NCBI GenBank assembly: GCA_032871835.1
Contig: CM065295.1
Location: 43,956,360-44,020,359 of the forward strand
Source of the DNA: Dipteronia dyeriana
Lineage: Eukaryota; Streptophyta; Magnoliopsida; Sapindales; Sapindaceae
Direction of reading: 5' to 3'
DNA: 64,000 nt
The notes beneath the pieces are model-generated. The model made no database searches, was not told where the DNA came from, and saw only the letters and a program-made list of their open reading frames with translations. Below, in pieces: positions 22,416 through 31,526 of the stretch (its first letter is position 1; each line of letters opens with the position of its first letter). The position numbers were made by a program, and so were the translations under genes.

Positions 22416-23442
22416 GAGGAGTAGCATCGGAGATTCGCAGGTACTTGTTCACCCTACTGGGATCAAAGGGGTCAGCGGTTGGAAACTTCAAATGCAAGTA
22501 ATTTTGAGCCAGAATGGTCTTCAGCACGGCTTCAGAATCAGCGGTGGGAACCTCGAGCTCATGCCCACCGATGAATACAGAGCTCCCCTAGTCTCCCCCC
22601 GCCAGTACCCATTCTTCTTTCCAAGAGGGGTCCTTCATAGAATTTGCCTCGTGGAACCCCAGTCAGGCTACCTATCTGGAAAAAAAAGGCTAGCTCCTCA
22701 GCTCCGGGCTCCCTGGTTACCTTGCTCATCTCACATTGTCCTCTCAATAATACTAGGAAACTGACTAGATGCCTCCAGAAGTCGGGCGTCAGTTGAAGTG
22801 GAGCTAGCTGAAGGGCATTCAGAGCCCACCGTAGGGTAGGGTGAAGAGTGAGCCTCACCCCGCTCTCAAAAGTTGTGACGTGGATAAAGAGTAAGCCTTT
22901 AAGCGGGTTAAAAACATCATAATTCCAATAGGGGACAGTGAGGGAAACGGTGTCAGGAATACCATACCTATCAAGAAGACGGACAATAGATTGAGGGTCG
23001 ACGGTGGAGTCATGGATGACCATTGGTTCGAAAGGAAAGACCACAATTGAAAGAAGCTCCACCACTGTGACCTGAACCCTCCTGACTGCATCAAATCTCT
23101 GTCTGACATTAGAGTCTTCGTCGACTAGGTTCAGAGGATTGTCAGGTTGATTTGAAAAGCCAGTGCAGATAGAGACGTTCTTATAGAACGACGACACTGG
23201 CGGAGCAGGGAAGATTCCTCATCTCTCAAAATTCCTCGCACCCGCTTACGAGTAGCTAGGTTAGGGCCTCTGGTGCCCTCAACCAAGGCATCAACACTAT
23301 CTGTGGAAGTTGACATTGATGGGTAAGAAAGACTTGGAAGTAAGTGAAAGGCAGAGGGAAATCGGCAGAGAAAGATGGGAGAGAGGAAATTTGAAATTTT
23401 GAGATTTGAGAAAGTATGAGGAAAGTAATGGTAAGACCGGGC

Positions 23443-23449
23443 TTAAATA
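23443..23449 (-). promoter_or_regulatory. TATA-like box of element B antisense gene
   Basis: TATTTAA on the minus strand, about 127 bp upstream of the ATG at 23316, matching the boxes of A and D. Confidence 0.5.
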
Positions 23450-23650
23450 GAGGATTATCGGTGATATCCTAGGGAAGATCACCTGTGGCCGTATTGCAAT
23501 CGTTTTTCTTCGAATAAAACTTAGTTTCAAATTCAAATATTGGGTAATTAATGAGAAGATTTCGCTCTCATTAATTATCTTTATGGCGGAAAACTTTCTC
23601 GATTAAACTAGGAATCTGACTCCAACCCCAACTCTACCACCGGTGATCAA

Positions 23651-23665
23651 GTCTGAGGGGACTTC
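23651..23665 (+). promoter_or_regulatory. Polypurine tract of element B
   Basis: GTCTGAGGGGACTTC directly precedes the LTR start TGTTAATAG at 23666. The same block precedes the LTR start of D (minus strand, 31171-31187) and of A (28221-28238). Plus-strand DNA synthesis would start here. Confidence 0.75.
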
Positions 23666-24749
23666 TGTTAATAGTGAAATTTGGCCAGGGGTCAAATAGA
23701 TATTTTCCACCCATAATCGACAATCATGAAGCCTGAAAAAGTCGTAAAGCCACCCTATCGCAGCAAGGAAGGCCGGCTTGGCTTCAAGACTACCATTAAA
23801 CAGGCCAGGCGTGACCAGGATGCTCGGGCTTCTCCAGGCCATCTATCAGGGAACCTCGGCTCTGAGGTCAAGCTCCACAACCGCCCCGAGAATGCCAGGG
23901 GAAGTCTTCAAGCTCAAGAGACATTCGAGAGAAGCCAGCCAACCTCTCTAGAAGCCCACTGTCCTTGCTAGACATAAAGGAAGAATCACGCCTAAATCTA
24001 CACTACCCAGCTAACTCCCAGGAATGTCTACAATAGCATCTCAAGCCCCCAAGGGTCAGGGAAAAATCATCTTAAGCTTCTAAGAATAGAGTCAGAGTAG
24101 GGATCTACCTCGCTCTACGGGGTAACAGGCAACTGGCAGAGTGACCTCTATGAAAATTCATGACACGAGCACATACAGGATCATCTCAACGTAATATTTA
24201 CATGCACGTCAAGAGTTTGATTCAAAAAAGGAAACAAACTTATCTCCGTCAACCGATATCATCAAATCCCGTAACAATTCAAATTCAAATGACAAATCCT
24301 GTTTGATAAGGAGGGAACGGATTCATGGGATCACGGTGAAATATTTTCCAACTAAAAACCTACTTGGACGATATAAATATGTGAAGCCAAGCATGGTAGA
24401 AGAAAAAAAGAAAACAGAGAACAACCTATATAAACTGATACATACACATAAAAAATTAGATAGCAACAGAGAGAATAGAGGAAGAAAAGAATAGGGGAAT
24501 GCCTAAATTCTGTATTCAGAACACAGCCACCTTTGTTTCCACTATTCGACATCGTAGAGAGACTGTGAGCACACGAGAGAGTGATTTGTATTTTAAAGCA
24601 ATCTATCAATAACAAAAGCTCTCATTTACTATTATTATGATCTAGCCTCTCGTCTATCTCTTGACAGGTCGGGAACCAATGGTACCGACCCCGGCCACCA
24701 CTTTCGTGGTAGTGGTCTCGAGGGTGTTAACAGAAATTTCCCGTCAACA
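23666..24749 (+). repeat. 3' LTR of element B
   Basis: 1084 bp, starting TGTTAATAGTGAAATTTGG and ending TTTCCCGTCAACA. The ends are short inverted repeats (TGTTAA...TTAACA in the family), which makes orientation easy to misread. A TATAAAT box lies at 24372-24378. Confidence 0.88.
24372..24378 (+). promoter_or_regulatory. TATA box in the LTR of element B
   Basis: TATAAAT follows TTGGACGA. The other family LTRs have TTGGACCATGTATAAAT-like sequence at the same place, so this is the likely core promoter. Confidence 0.6.
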
Positions 24750-26887
24750 TATTGTAACACCACTGTTTCAAGTTAAGTTTTTCCAAGGTGTCTTTAAATA
24801 GGACGTCGATGTTGCTGCCAGAGTCGATGAGCACTCGGTGTACTATGCAGTTGGCAATTTGTACCGATATCACCATCGAATCATCATGAGGCTGTACGGT
24901 GTTGTAGACATCTGCCTCGATGAAAATGATCTGTGACAACTGGGAGAGGTTTATCAGGCTCTGGTCGACCATGAGGATACCCCACCCTTCATCCATACGA
25001 GGAACCTTTCTTACGTGGTTTTTCCTAGAATTATTGGAGGTGCTAGCCCGTGTAGGTCTCCCGCTGATTGTATGTATTATCTGGATTTGTTTCATCAGAT
25101 CCGTCTGCTCCCACTTTTTCTTCTTATCGTACTCGCGGATCTCGACCTGTACTTCTCTTCCAGTTTGAATTTTATCCCTGACTTGCTGCAAGAACTCCAC
25201 CAGACATCCTCCTCTTATCAAAGCCTCGATATGATTTCACAAGTTGTAGCACTCTAATGTGTTGTGCCCCACATCTTCGTGGAAGTCATAATACGTATAA
25301 CAATTTCTCTTATCGACAGGGGCTTTCATGGGTGCGGGCTTCTGTAGCAACCCCTTATCCCGAATGGCGAGATAAAATATTTCGCGGGATACATTTAAGG
25401 GGGTGTAATAATTGTACCCCCTCTCAACTCAAGCTATTGGGGTCACTGTCCTGGGAGGAGGTGAAGCTCGTGGAGAAGTTCTTTTTGCAGGTAGAGAAAC
25501 GAGGAAGCGATACGTTGATTTATTGGGAGGTTTGTTATGGCTTTTCTGAGCTTGCTCAGGTTTGAGAGCTTCCTTATTATGTCGCTTCACGACTCTCATG
25601 TCGTCGTGTTCCATTTTGACCTCAAGTTGTTCATCGGCCTCAATTTGCTCCAAAGCTCGATCATAGGCTTCTTGGTAGGTCTCCGGAGGTCTCTTTTCAA
25701 AATAACGGAAAAGCTTACATACCCACAAGTTCCTTCTGAAGTTGGCGAGCATTTCTTTCTCTGTAAAGACCCCCATCTGGATGACTTCCTGGTGGAAACA
25801 CTCAATATAAGCCCATAGGGTTTCCCCTCTTTCCTGGATCACGTACTGTAGATGGATTGGGTTTTTCAATCAGGGCTTAACTCCCTGGAACTATAAGCAG
25901 AAATCGGTTGACAGCTTCATGAAGGAATCTACACTGCCAGCAGGTAGCTTTCTAAACCAGGTCTTAGCGTAATCCGTGAGTGTAGTTGGCAACATTCGAC
26001 ACATAGCAGCCCTAGTCGTGTTCTGGACCTCTATCTGTTGAACGAAGCTCTCCAAGTGGCTCAGAGGATCCTCTATCTCAGAGAATCTGTCGGTCGGCAT
26101 TTTGAATTTTGGTGAAAGCTCTGCCTCCCAGATTCTTCTTGTGAAGGGAGCATTCATCTCACTAGGAGGATCCTTCTTGTCCTCCTTGTACCTTCTTTTT
26201 CTTCATCAGTTGGACCTTTTCTGAAGCTCTGCTAACTGGTCTCTCAAGCGTTTACTGTCGGGTTTCCTTGAGTTGATCTCAGACTCCTTACTATTGGACC
26301 CTTCTGACGAACTAGTGACCTCTACCTGGTCCCTTTTTCGGAGGGGGTCTGCTTGGGGGCTTTGCTAACTTTCTTCTTCCCTAACTCGGGCTTCCCTCCT
26401 TGAAGTCGTTGGGCTGAAAAACTCTCCCCGCTCTCGCGGAAGGATATCTGCCACATATTTGACTTGCCTGGGCTGGTAGCGCGGCAGCGCTTCAGGAACA
26501 GGGGGCATGGGCCTTAACTTATCCCGGATCGAGGGTGGGAGTCCCGTTCTGTTACGAGTTGGCTCGAAAAGGGTAGGTCCCAAGCAATCAAAGGCGGGTT
26601 GTCTAGCCCCGGGCCTACTTAACTCTGCTCGATTGGAGAGGTTTGTTTGCTGGATAGTGATACCCTCAGCGAGCAGCCGAAGGTGGATGTTTTCCAATAA
26701 GGCTGCCGCTCGCTGGTCAAGCTCGACCTTGTTTCCCATAAAGGGATCCAAAGCTCGCACTGTGTCTGGCTGGTCTGAGACCTGGCTATAGAGCCCGGAT
26801 TTTCTTTTTTTTTCTGGACCTTTCGTGTCGACGCAGCAGAAGGTTGTCCCAATGAGCCTGGTTGTCCCTATGAGGAGCGAAGCCTCA
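24750..26887 (-). pseudogene. gag: Element C gag and start of protease
   Basis: The ATG at 26887 soon meets a stop. A basic N-terminal region and a frame from 26760 (EGITIQQTNLSNRAELSR) follow. The gag domain is clear at 26157-25894: FKMPTDRFSEIEDPLSHLES, YAKTWFRKLPAGSVDSFMK; it continues at 25869-25429 with YVIQERGETLWAYIECFHQE. The zinc knuckle reads DFHEDVGHNTLEC with its first Cys replaced by Tyr. The protease keeps an intact active site, HRVLIDSGSNIDVLFKDTL, the only intact one among the copies. The frame ends at 24750, where B is inserted. Confidence 0.88.
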
Positions 26888-26940
26888 TGACACCTGTAAA
26901 AACAATAATCTTATGAATATAAGATGGTGGTGTGGGAATT

Positions 26941-26957
26941 TTCCACAGACGGCGCCA
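26941..26957 (-). promoter_or_regulatory. Primer-binding site of element C
   Basis: On the minus strand TGGCGCCGTCTGTGGAA lies five bases (CTTTC) inside the 5' LTR end. The TGGCGCCGTCTGTGG form is common in Tat-lineage plant gypsy elements. Confidence 0.8.
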
Positions 26958-26962
26958 GAAAG

Positions 26963-28114
26963 TGTTAACTGGAAAGTTGCTTAGGATGAGAAATTCTTGC
27001 TTATGCTCTCAATAGCACTACCACGGAGGTGGTGGCCGGGGTCGGTACCTTTAATACCTAACCTGCTTATATGGGAATAAAGATTTGTATTATAATGAAA
27101 AACGAGAGCTTTTATTATCGATCACTTTGATATACAAAATTCTCTCTCGAAAGTGGTCATTTTGTACTTATCGAATAGTGGAAACAACGGCGGCCGTGTT
27201 CTGATTACAGAATTTAGTCCCTCCTCTCCTCTTTTTCTTATCGTCTATCTCTCGTATTTTTTTGTATATATCTCTCCCTTTCTACCATGCTTGGCCTTAC
27301 TTATATATGGTCCAAGTAGGTTTTAATTTAACAAATATCTTGCCACGATCCCTTGAATCCGTTCATTCCTTATCGGGCGGGATTCGTCATTTGAATTTGA
27401 CTTGTGACTGGATTCGAAGATATCGTTGATGGTGATAAGTTTGTTTCCTTTTTGGAATCAAACTCTTGACTTACGCGTACGTGGATTTAATGTTGTTTGT
27501 TGCATATATTTGATCATGTAAGTACTCACGGCACTTTCTTCATGGAGGTCGCAGAATTAACTAGTCGTTGTCTTATAGAGCGAGGTAGATCCATGCTTTG
27601 GCTCTATTCAGAGGAGCTTGGGATAGACTCATGGGCACTTACTAGAGGTAGTATAGACTAGGCGAGATTCTTCTTTTCATACCTGACGGGAACAGCTGGC
27701 TTCTGGAGAGGTTGGTGGGCTTCTATCTTAGACTACAAATCAAACCTGGCTTAGAGAAGTGCCCACAAGTGAAAGGAGCTTACTTTTGTTCACGTCGGGA
27801 TTCGCTTTGAGTGCTTCCTAAGTTCAACAATCTTTTCTTGCTTTCACGGGGCATTTTTTGAGCCTAATCTCGGGAGCTGAGGTTCCTGGATAGGTGGAAT
27901 CTAGAAGCCCGGACTCCCATGTGCTTGCTTAGGATCAGCCTGATTATGCCCATCTTCATCACTGATAGCTCTAAAGCCCGGCAGACCTTCCTTACTCTTG
28001 TAGGGTAGCTTTATGGTCGACCCGGGGTCTCATGAATGTCAATTTTGGGCATCGACTTGGGCCAGAAGAGTGGAAAATTTCTCTTTGACCCCTGGCCAAA
28101 TTTTACTATTAACA
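26963..28114 (-). repeat. 5' LTR of element C
   Basis: 1152 bp. In plus coordinates it runs from TGTTAACTGG to ACTATTAACA. The primer site is directly to its left, proving minus orientation. The minus-strand TATATAAG at 27300-27307 follows GGACCA and is the probable TATA box. Confidence 0.9.
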
Positions 28115-28119
28115 ACATT
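28115..28119. repeat. Target site duplication of element C, right copy (ACATT)
   Basis: Identical to 14097-14101. Sequence from here to 28238 resumes element A's leader. Confidence 0.9.
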
Positions 28120-28238
28120 AACTGGGATAATTCAACCTACATTTTGTAACGATAAAAGAGGAAAAAATTCCCAATTAAAATAAGAAATTTGACTCCAACC
28201 CTACCTCGATCACCGGTGTTCAAGTCAGAGGTGACTTC
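28115..28238 (+). other. Element A leader resumed, with polypurine tract
   Basis: The stretch matches the leader of B (23560-23665). It ends in the tract CAAGTCAGAGGTGACTTC (28221-28238), directly before the LTR. Joining it to 14101 across element C gives the arrangement seen in B. Confidence 0.8.
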
Positions 28239-29533
28239 TATTAATAGTAAAATTTGGCTAGGGGACTAAAGAGAAATTTTCCACTTTCCAAACTTGAGTC
28301 AAAGTCCGAGTTCACCGTTCAATAAATCCTGGATCCTAAGGGCGAGCCATAGAGCTACCCCACAAAAGTGAGTAAGGGTCATCGACCATCAGATTTATCA
28401 GGAATAGAGCCCGACACAACCAGATCGAGCCCTCTACGCCAACACTGGAATTCGGGTAATGCACGATGCGTGGTTATCTAGACTCCCTGAGACCAATTAT
28501 CCCGGAACCTCGGTTACTGAGGTCTGGTTCTAGAACCACTCCGTGAATGCAAAGAAAGGTCACCGAACTCATGGAACATTTAAGGTGAAGCCCAACACAA
28601 ACAATGGGAGCTCCTTCCAGATTAAGGCTTATTGAGGTCAAATTTATCTCATAGCCTAAACCAAGAGCCCATCAACCTTTCCAGAAGCTTGTTGCCCCCA
28701 CCATATACAAAAAAAGAGCCTTCAAGTGGGTAAGATTCATGCTATAGCTAATAATCCAAATCGCTAAGGGACACTTGTAACTTACTTGGACATGAAAGAA
28801 GAAGCTCGGCTAATTCTTACTACCCCTAGAAAGTGCCCATAAGGCCACCTCAAGCTTTGAGGATCCAGGAGAGGTTGGGTTTAGCTTCTGATACTAAAAC
28901 TAAGGTAGGGATCTACCTCGCCCTACGAAACAACAAACAGCTAACTAGACAACCTCCATGAAGAATCATGCCATGAATACACACAGGATCAAATCTACAC
29001 TCCCACTAACATTAAAACTCTACGTACGCGAAAGGTAAGAGATTGAGTCCAAATAGAAAACAAACTTATCTCAACCAACGTTAGTTTTGAGTCTGTTATT
29101 TATTCGAAGTCAACGATTTTTAAATAGAGGATCCTGCCTGAAAAGAAGGGACGGATCCAGAGAATCATGGCGAGAGATACACCTGTTCCAATTACTTGGA
29201 CCATGTATAAATGAGACATAGGGATCAACAAAAAAGGGACCGAGCCTAAATTCTGTGATGAGAACACGGCCACCATTGTATCTACTATTCGACAGGCACG
29301 AGGTTGCCACTCTCTTATGCCTGGGAGAGATTGAAAGCGCATTTGGGAGATTTCTGTATACCATAAGTGATCAATAAAAAAGTTCTCTTTTGTCATCCTA
29401 GTAGCATTCGAATATTCATTTTTATCTTAACAAGTCGGGTATCTAAGGTACTGACCCCGGTCACCACCTTTGTGGTAGTGGTCTCAAGGGTGTTAGTAGA
29501 AATTTCTCATCTTGAGTAAATTTCCCGTTAACA
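28239..29533 (+). repeat. 3' LTR of element A
   Basis: 1295 bp. It starts TATTAATAG, with the terminal TG changed to TA, and ends TTTCCCGTTAACA. TATAAAT at 29206-29212 in ATGTATAAATG is the likely TATA box. It forms a head-to-head pair with C's 5' LTR, separated by only 124 bp. Confidence 0.9.
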
Positions 29534-29942
29534 CCAAGTTACACGTGGTGATGAAGATCCATGCAAAGAAACATCCTAGATGAAGCTAGACGACATTTGT
29601 TTAATGCAAGAATGATGGGTGTTTGGGTTTTGAGAGTTAAAGAAGCAAGCTTGGTGCTTTCTCTCACTAGAGGAACTCTTTCTCTTAATAAGATCTGGAA
29701 TTTTAGAGTTCTAGGTCTAAATGGGTGAGAAGATAACATATATATTGGCACAAGCAAAACGACATCGTTTTGATAAAATACTGCTTAGAACCGTGTAGTG
29801 CGCAGGTTTAGACCCATGCAGTAACTCGCACATACTCGTGCTAGGCAATCCTATTGTCCATGCAACGACCTGCAACCGAGAGATGGAAAGTCCCTCACCA
29901 AGCCAGTGCATGGGTGTTATCGGAAAATTTGCTCGAGATAAG
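29534..29942. other. Unassigned spacer between elements A and D
   Basis: These 409 bp belong to neither element. They contain the short inverted repeat AAAACGACATCGTTTT near 29757, a motif often seen in plant LTRs and promoters. At 29914-29942 there is a diverged copy of the family LTR end (TGTTATCGGAAAATTTGCTC) directly before D's own LTR end. This could be host DNA or a fragment of another element; no gene is supported. Confidence 0.5.
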
Positions 29943-31170
29943 TGTTAACGGGAAATTTGCTCAAGATGAGAAATTCCAACTAACACCCTCAAGACCACTA
30001 CCACGGAAGTGGTGGTCGGGGTTAGTACCTCAGATATCTGACCTGTTAAGATAGAAACGAATATTTGAATGATAATGTGATAGCAAATGAGAGCTTTATT
30101 ATTGGTATAAATAAATCTCTCACATACACTCATAATCTCTCTAGGGCATAGAAGGGTGGCAACCTCGTGCCAGTCGAATAGTAGAAACAATGGCGGTCGT
30201 GTTTTGATTACTGAATTTAGGCCCTCTTCCTTCTCTTTTTCTCCTCTTTTCTGTGGGAATGCTTGGGCATATTTATACATGGACGAGATAATTTGAACGG
30301 GTGTATCTCCCATCTTGATTCTCTGAACTTGTTCCCTCCTTATCAGGCGGGATCCTCTATTTAAAAGTCGTTAACTCCGAGCGAATAAGGGACTCAGAAT
30401 TATCGTTGGCAGAGATAAGTTTGTTTTCTATTTGGGAACAAATTCTTGTCTTACACGTATGCAGAATTTAATGTTTGTTATAACGTAGATATGATCTTTA
30501 GCGTATTCACGGCATGATTCTTCATGGAGGTCATCGAGTTAGCTACTCGTTGTTTCGTAGAGCGAGGTAGATCCATGCTTTAGTTCTGGTCTCAAAAGCT
30601 TAGGATGACTTTGTGGGCACTTAGTGGGGATAGTGTAGATTATGGGAGATCTTCTTTCATTAGGTAGGTTATGGGCGGCCCTTAGCAAATTAGTGAATCT
30701 GATCCACCAAGAGGCTCTCTCTTCGTATCTGAGAGGGACAGTGGGCTTCTAGAGAGGTAGGTTGGCTTCTGGCTTAGGCTGCGAGTTAAATATGACCTCT
30801 GGAAGCCTTAGTCTAGAAGGAGATCACTCTTGTTTGTGTTGGGCTTCACTTCGAGTGCTTCTTAAGCTCGACTATCCTTTCTCGCTTTTACAAGTTGGTT
30901 TTGGAGCCAGACCCAGGAACAGAGGTTCAGGGATAAGTGAGCTCGAGAAGCCCGGATTCCAGTGTTCACGTGAGGGCTCGACCTGGTCGTGCCTAGCTTC
31001 ATCCCTGATAATTTCAAAGTCCGATGATCCTTCCCTGCTTTTGTGAGGTGGCTTTATGGTTTGCCCGGTGTCCCATGAATGGCGAATTCGGGCTTTGATT
31101 CGAGCTTTGATTCGAGCAAGGAGAGTGAAAAATTTCTCTTTGATCCCCTTGCCAAATTTTACTGTAAACA
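29943..31170 (-). repeat. 3' LTR of element D
   Basis: 1228 bp, from TGTTAACGGGAAATTTGC to TTACTGTAAACA in plus coordinates. The minus-strand TATAAAT is at 30271-30277. Confidence 0.88.
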
Positions 31171-31187
31171 GAAGTCCCCTCTGACTT
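31171..31187 (-). promoter_or_regulatory. Polypurine tract of element D
   Basis: On the minus strand AAGTCAGAGGGGACTTC abuts the LTR start TGTTTACAG. It matches the tract of B. Confidence 0.75.
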
Positions 31188-31403
31188 GAACACCGATGGT
31201 AGAGTTGGGGTTGGAGTCAGATTCCTTATTTTTGAAGTGGGAAGTTTTTCGTTACCAAATCATTATTGAGGATCTCGAATGAAATCTTCTCATTAATTGC
31301 TCAGTTGATGTGGCGAGCACAAACTGGCATACTCTTTGAAGAAATCCGGCTATGTTACGACCCTCTCCGAGGATTTCGTTGACATCATTACCATCCTAGC
31401 TTC

Positions 31404-31412
31404 TATTTAAAT
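31404..31412 (+). promoter_or_regulatory. TATA-like box of element D antisense gene
   Basis: TATTTAAAT lies about 115-123 bp upstream of the ATG at 31527, as in A and B. Confidence 0.5.
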
Positions 31413-31526
31413 TCAAACTCATCACTGCTTCCTTACGCATTCCTTCACTTTCAAATTTTAGAACTTCCTATCTCTATATTTCCTATCGATTTTCCTTATT
31501 TCTCAGCCCCTAAACCCCGTTCTACC

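Larger units (their letters stand above)
20723..23316 (-). pseudogene. Antisense extra gene (aORF) of element B
   Basis: Best-preserved copy of the family in the window. ATG at 23316 (MSTSTDSVDALVEGTRGPNL), a basic segment, a frameshift near 23150, then a 212-codon frame (23197-22559) holding the PF04195-like domain: YGIPDTVSLTVPYWNYDVF, FESGVRLTLHPTLRWALNAL, LQLTPDFWRHLVSFLVLLRG. Intron 1 is 22415-22340 (GTAAGT...CTTAACAG, 76 bp). Intron 2 is 21810-21741 (GTAATC...TTTGTAG, 70 bp). Exon 3 has a coiled-coil-like stretch, then EASFNEGYFYASYQVAEALS and an acidic tail ending at 20723. The gene runs against pol and converges on it across the tandem repeats. Function unknown. Confidence 0.8.
15204..24749 (+). 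mobile_element. Element B: Tat/Retand-type gypsy element inserted in C, 5' end deleted
   Basis: Order is partial gag, protease, RT, RNase H, integrase, AATAAA, tandem repeats, antisense gene, leader, polypurine tract and 3' LTR. It starts inside gag because the 5' LTR, primer site and gag N-terminus are deleted. Its 3' LTR ends CCCGTCAACA at 24749 and abuts protease sequence of C. TATTG (24750-24754) would be its target duplication; the partner is lost. Confidence 0.85.
14102..28114 (-). mobile_element. Element C: Tat/Retand-type gypsy element inserted in A
   Basis: Minus-strand order is 5' LTR (28114-26963), primer site, gag and protease (26887-24750), then an interruption by element B, and finally the truncated 3' LTR (15203-14102). 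The flanking ACATT duplication is perfect. The rest of pol, the tandem repeats and the antisense gene of C are absent: they were lost with B's 5' end in the deletion at about 15203. The family is the same as A, B and D, judged by shared LTR, gag and protease sequence. Confidence 0.85.
5884..29533 (+). mobile_element. Element A: Tat/Retand-type Ty3-gypsy element, interrupted by C
   Basis: Order on the plus strand is gag end, protease, RT, RNase H, integrase, an AATAAA site, 99-bp tandem repeats, an antisense gene, leader, polypurine tract and 3' LTR. RT before integrase is the gypsy order. An antisense extra gene between pol and the 3' LTR is known from Tat-lineage plant elements. The element is broken by L at its left end and by C (14102-28114), after which 28115-29533 completes it. 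The 5' LTR is outside the window. All genes are decayed. Five bases CCAAG (29534-29538) after the LTR are a candidate target duplication that cannot be paired here. Confidence 0.85.

Noticed and set aside
26963..29533. A 2.6-kb inverted repeat that looks like a foldback or TIR DNA transposon
   Set aside because: The left arm is C's 5' LTR with its primer site outside it, and the right arm is A's 3' LTR with its polypurine tract inside. ACATT at 28115 pairs with 14097, so two separate elements explain it. The family's LTR ends are themselves inverted repeats, which creates the illusion.
29539..29911. Two minus-strand frames of 64 and 72 codons in the spacer between A and D
   Set aside because: Short, overlapping, without recognisable domains or a conserved start. 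The spacer may be host or LTR sequence; no gene is supported.
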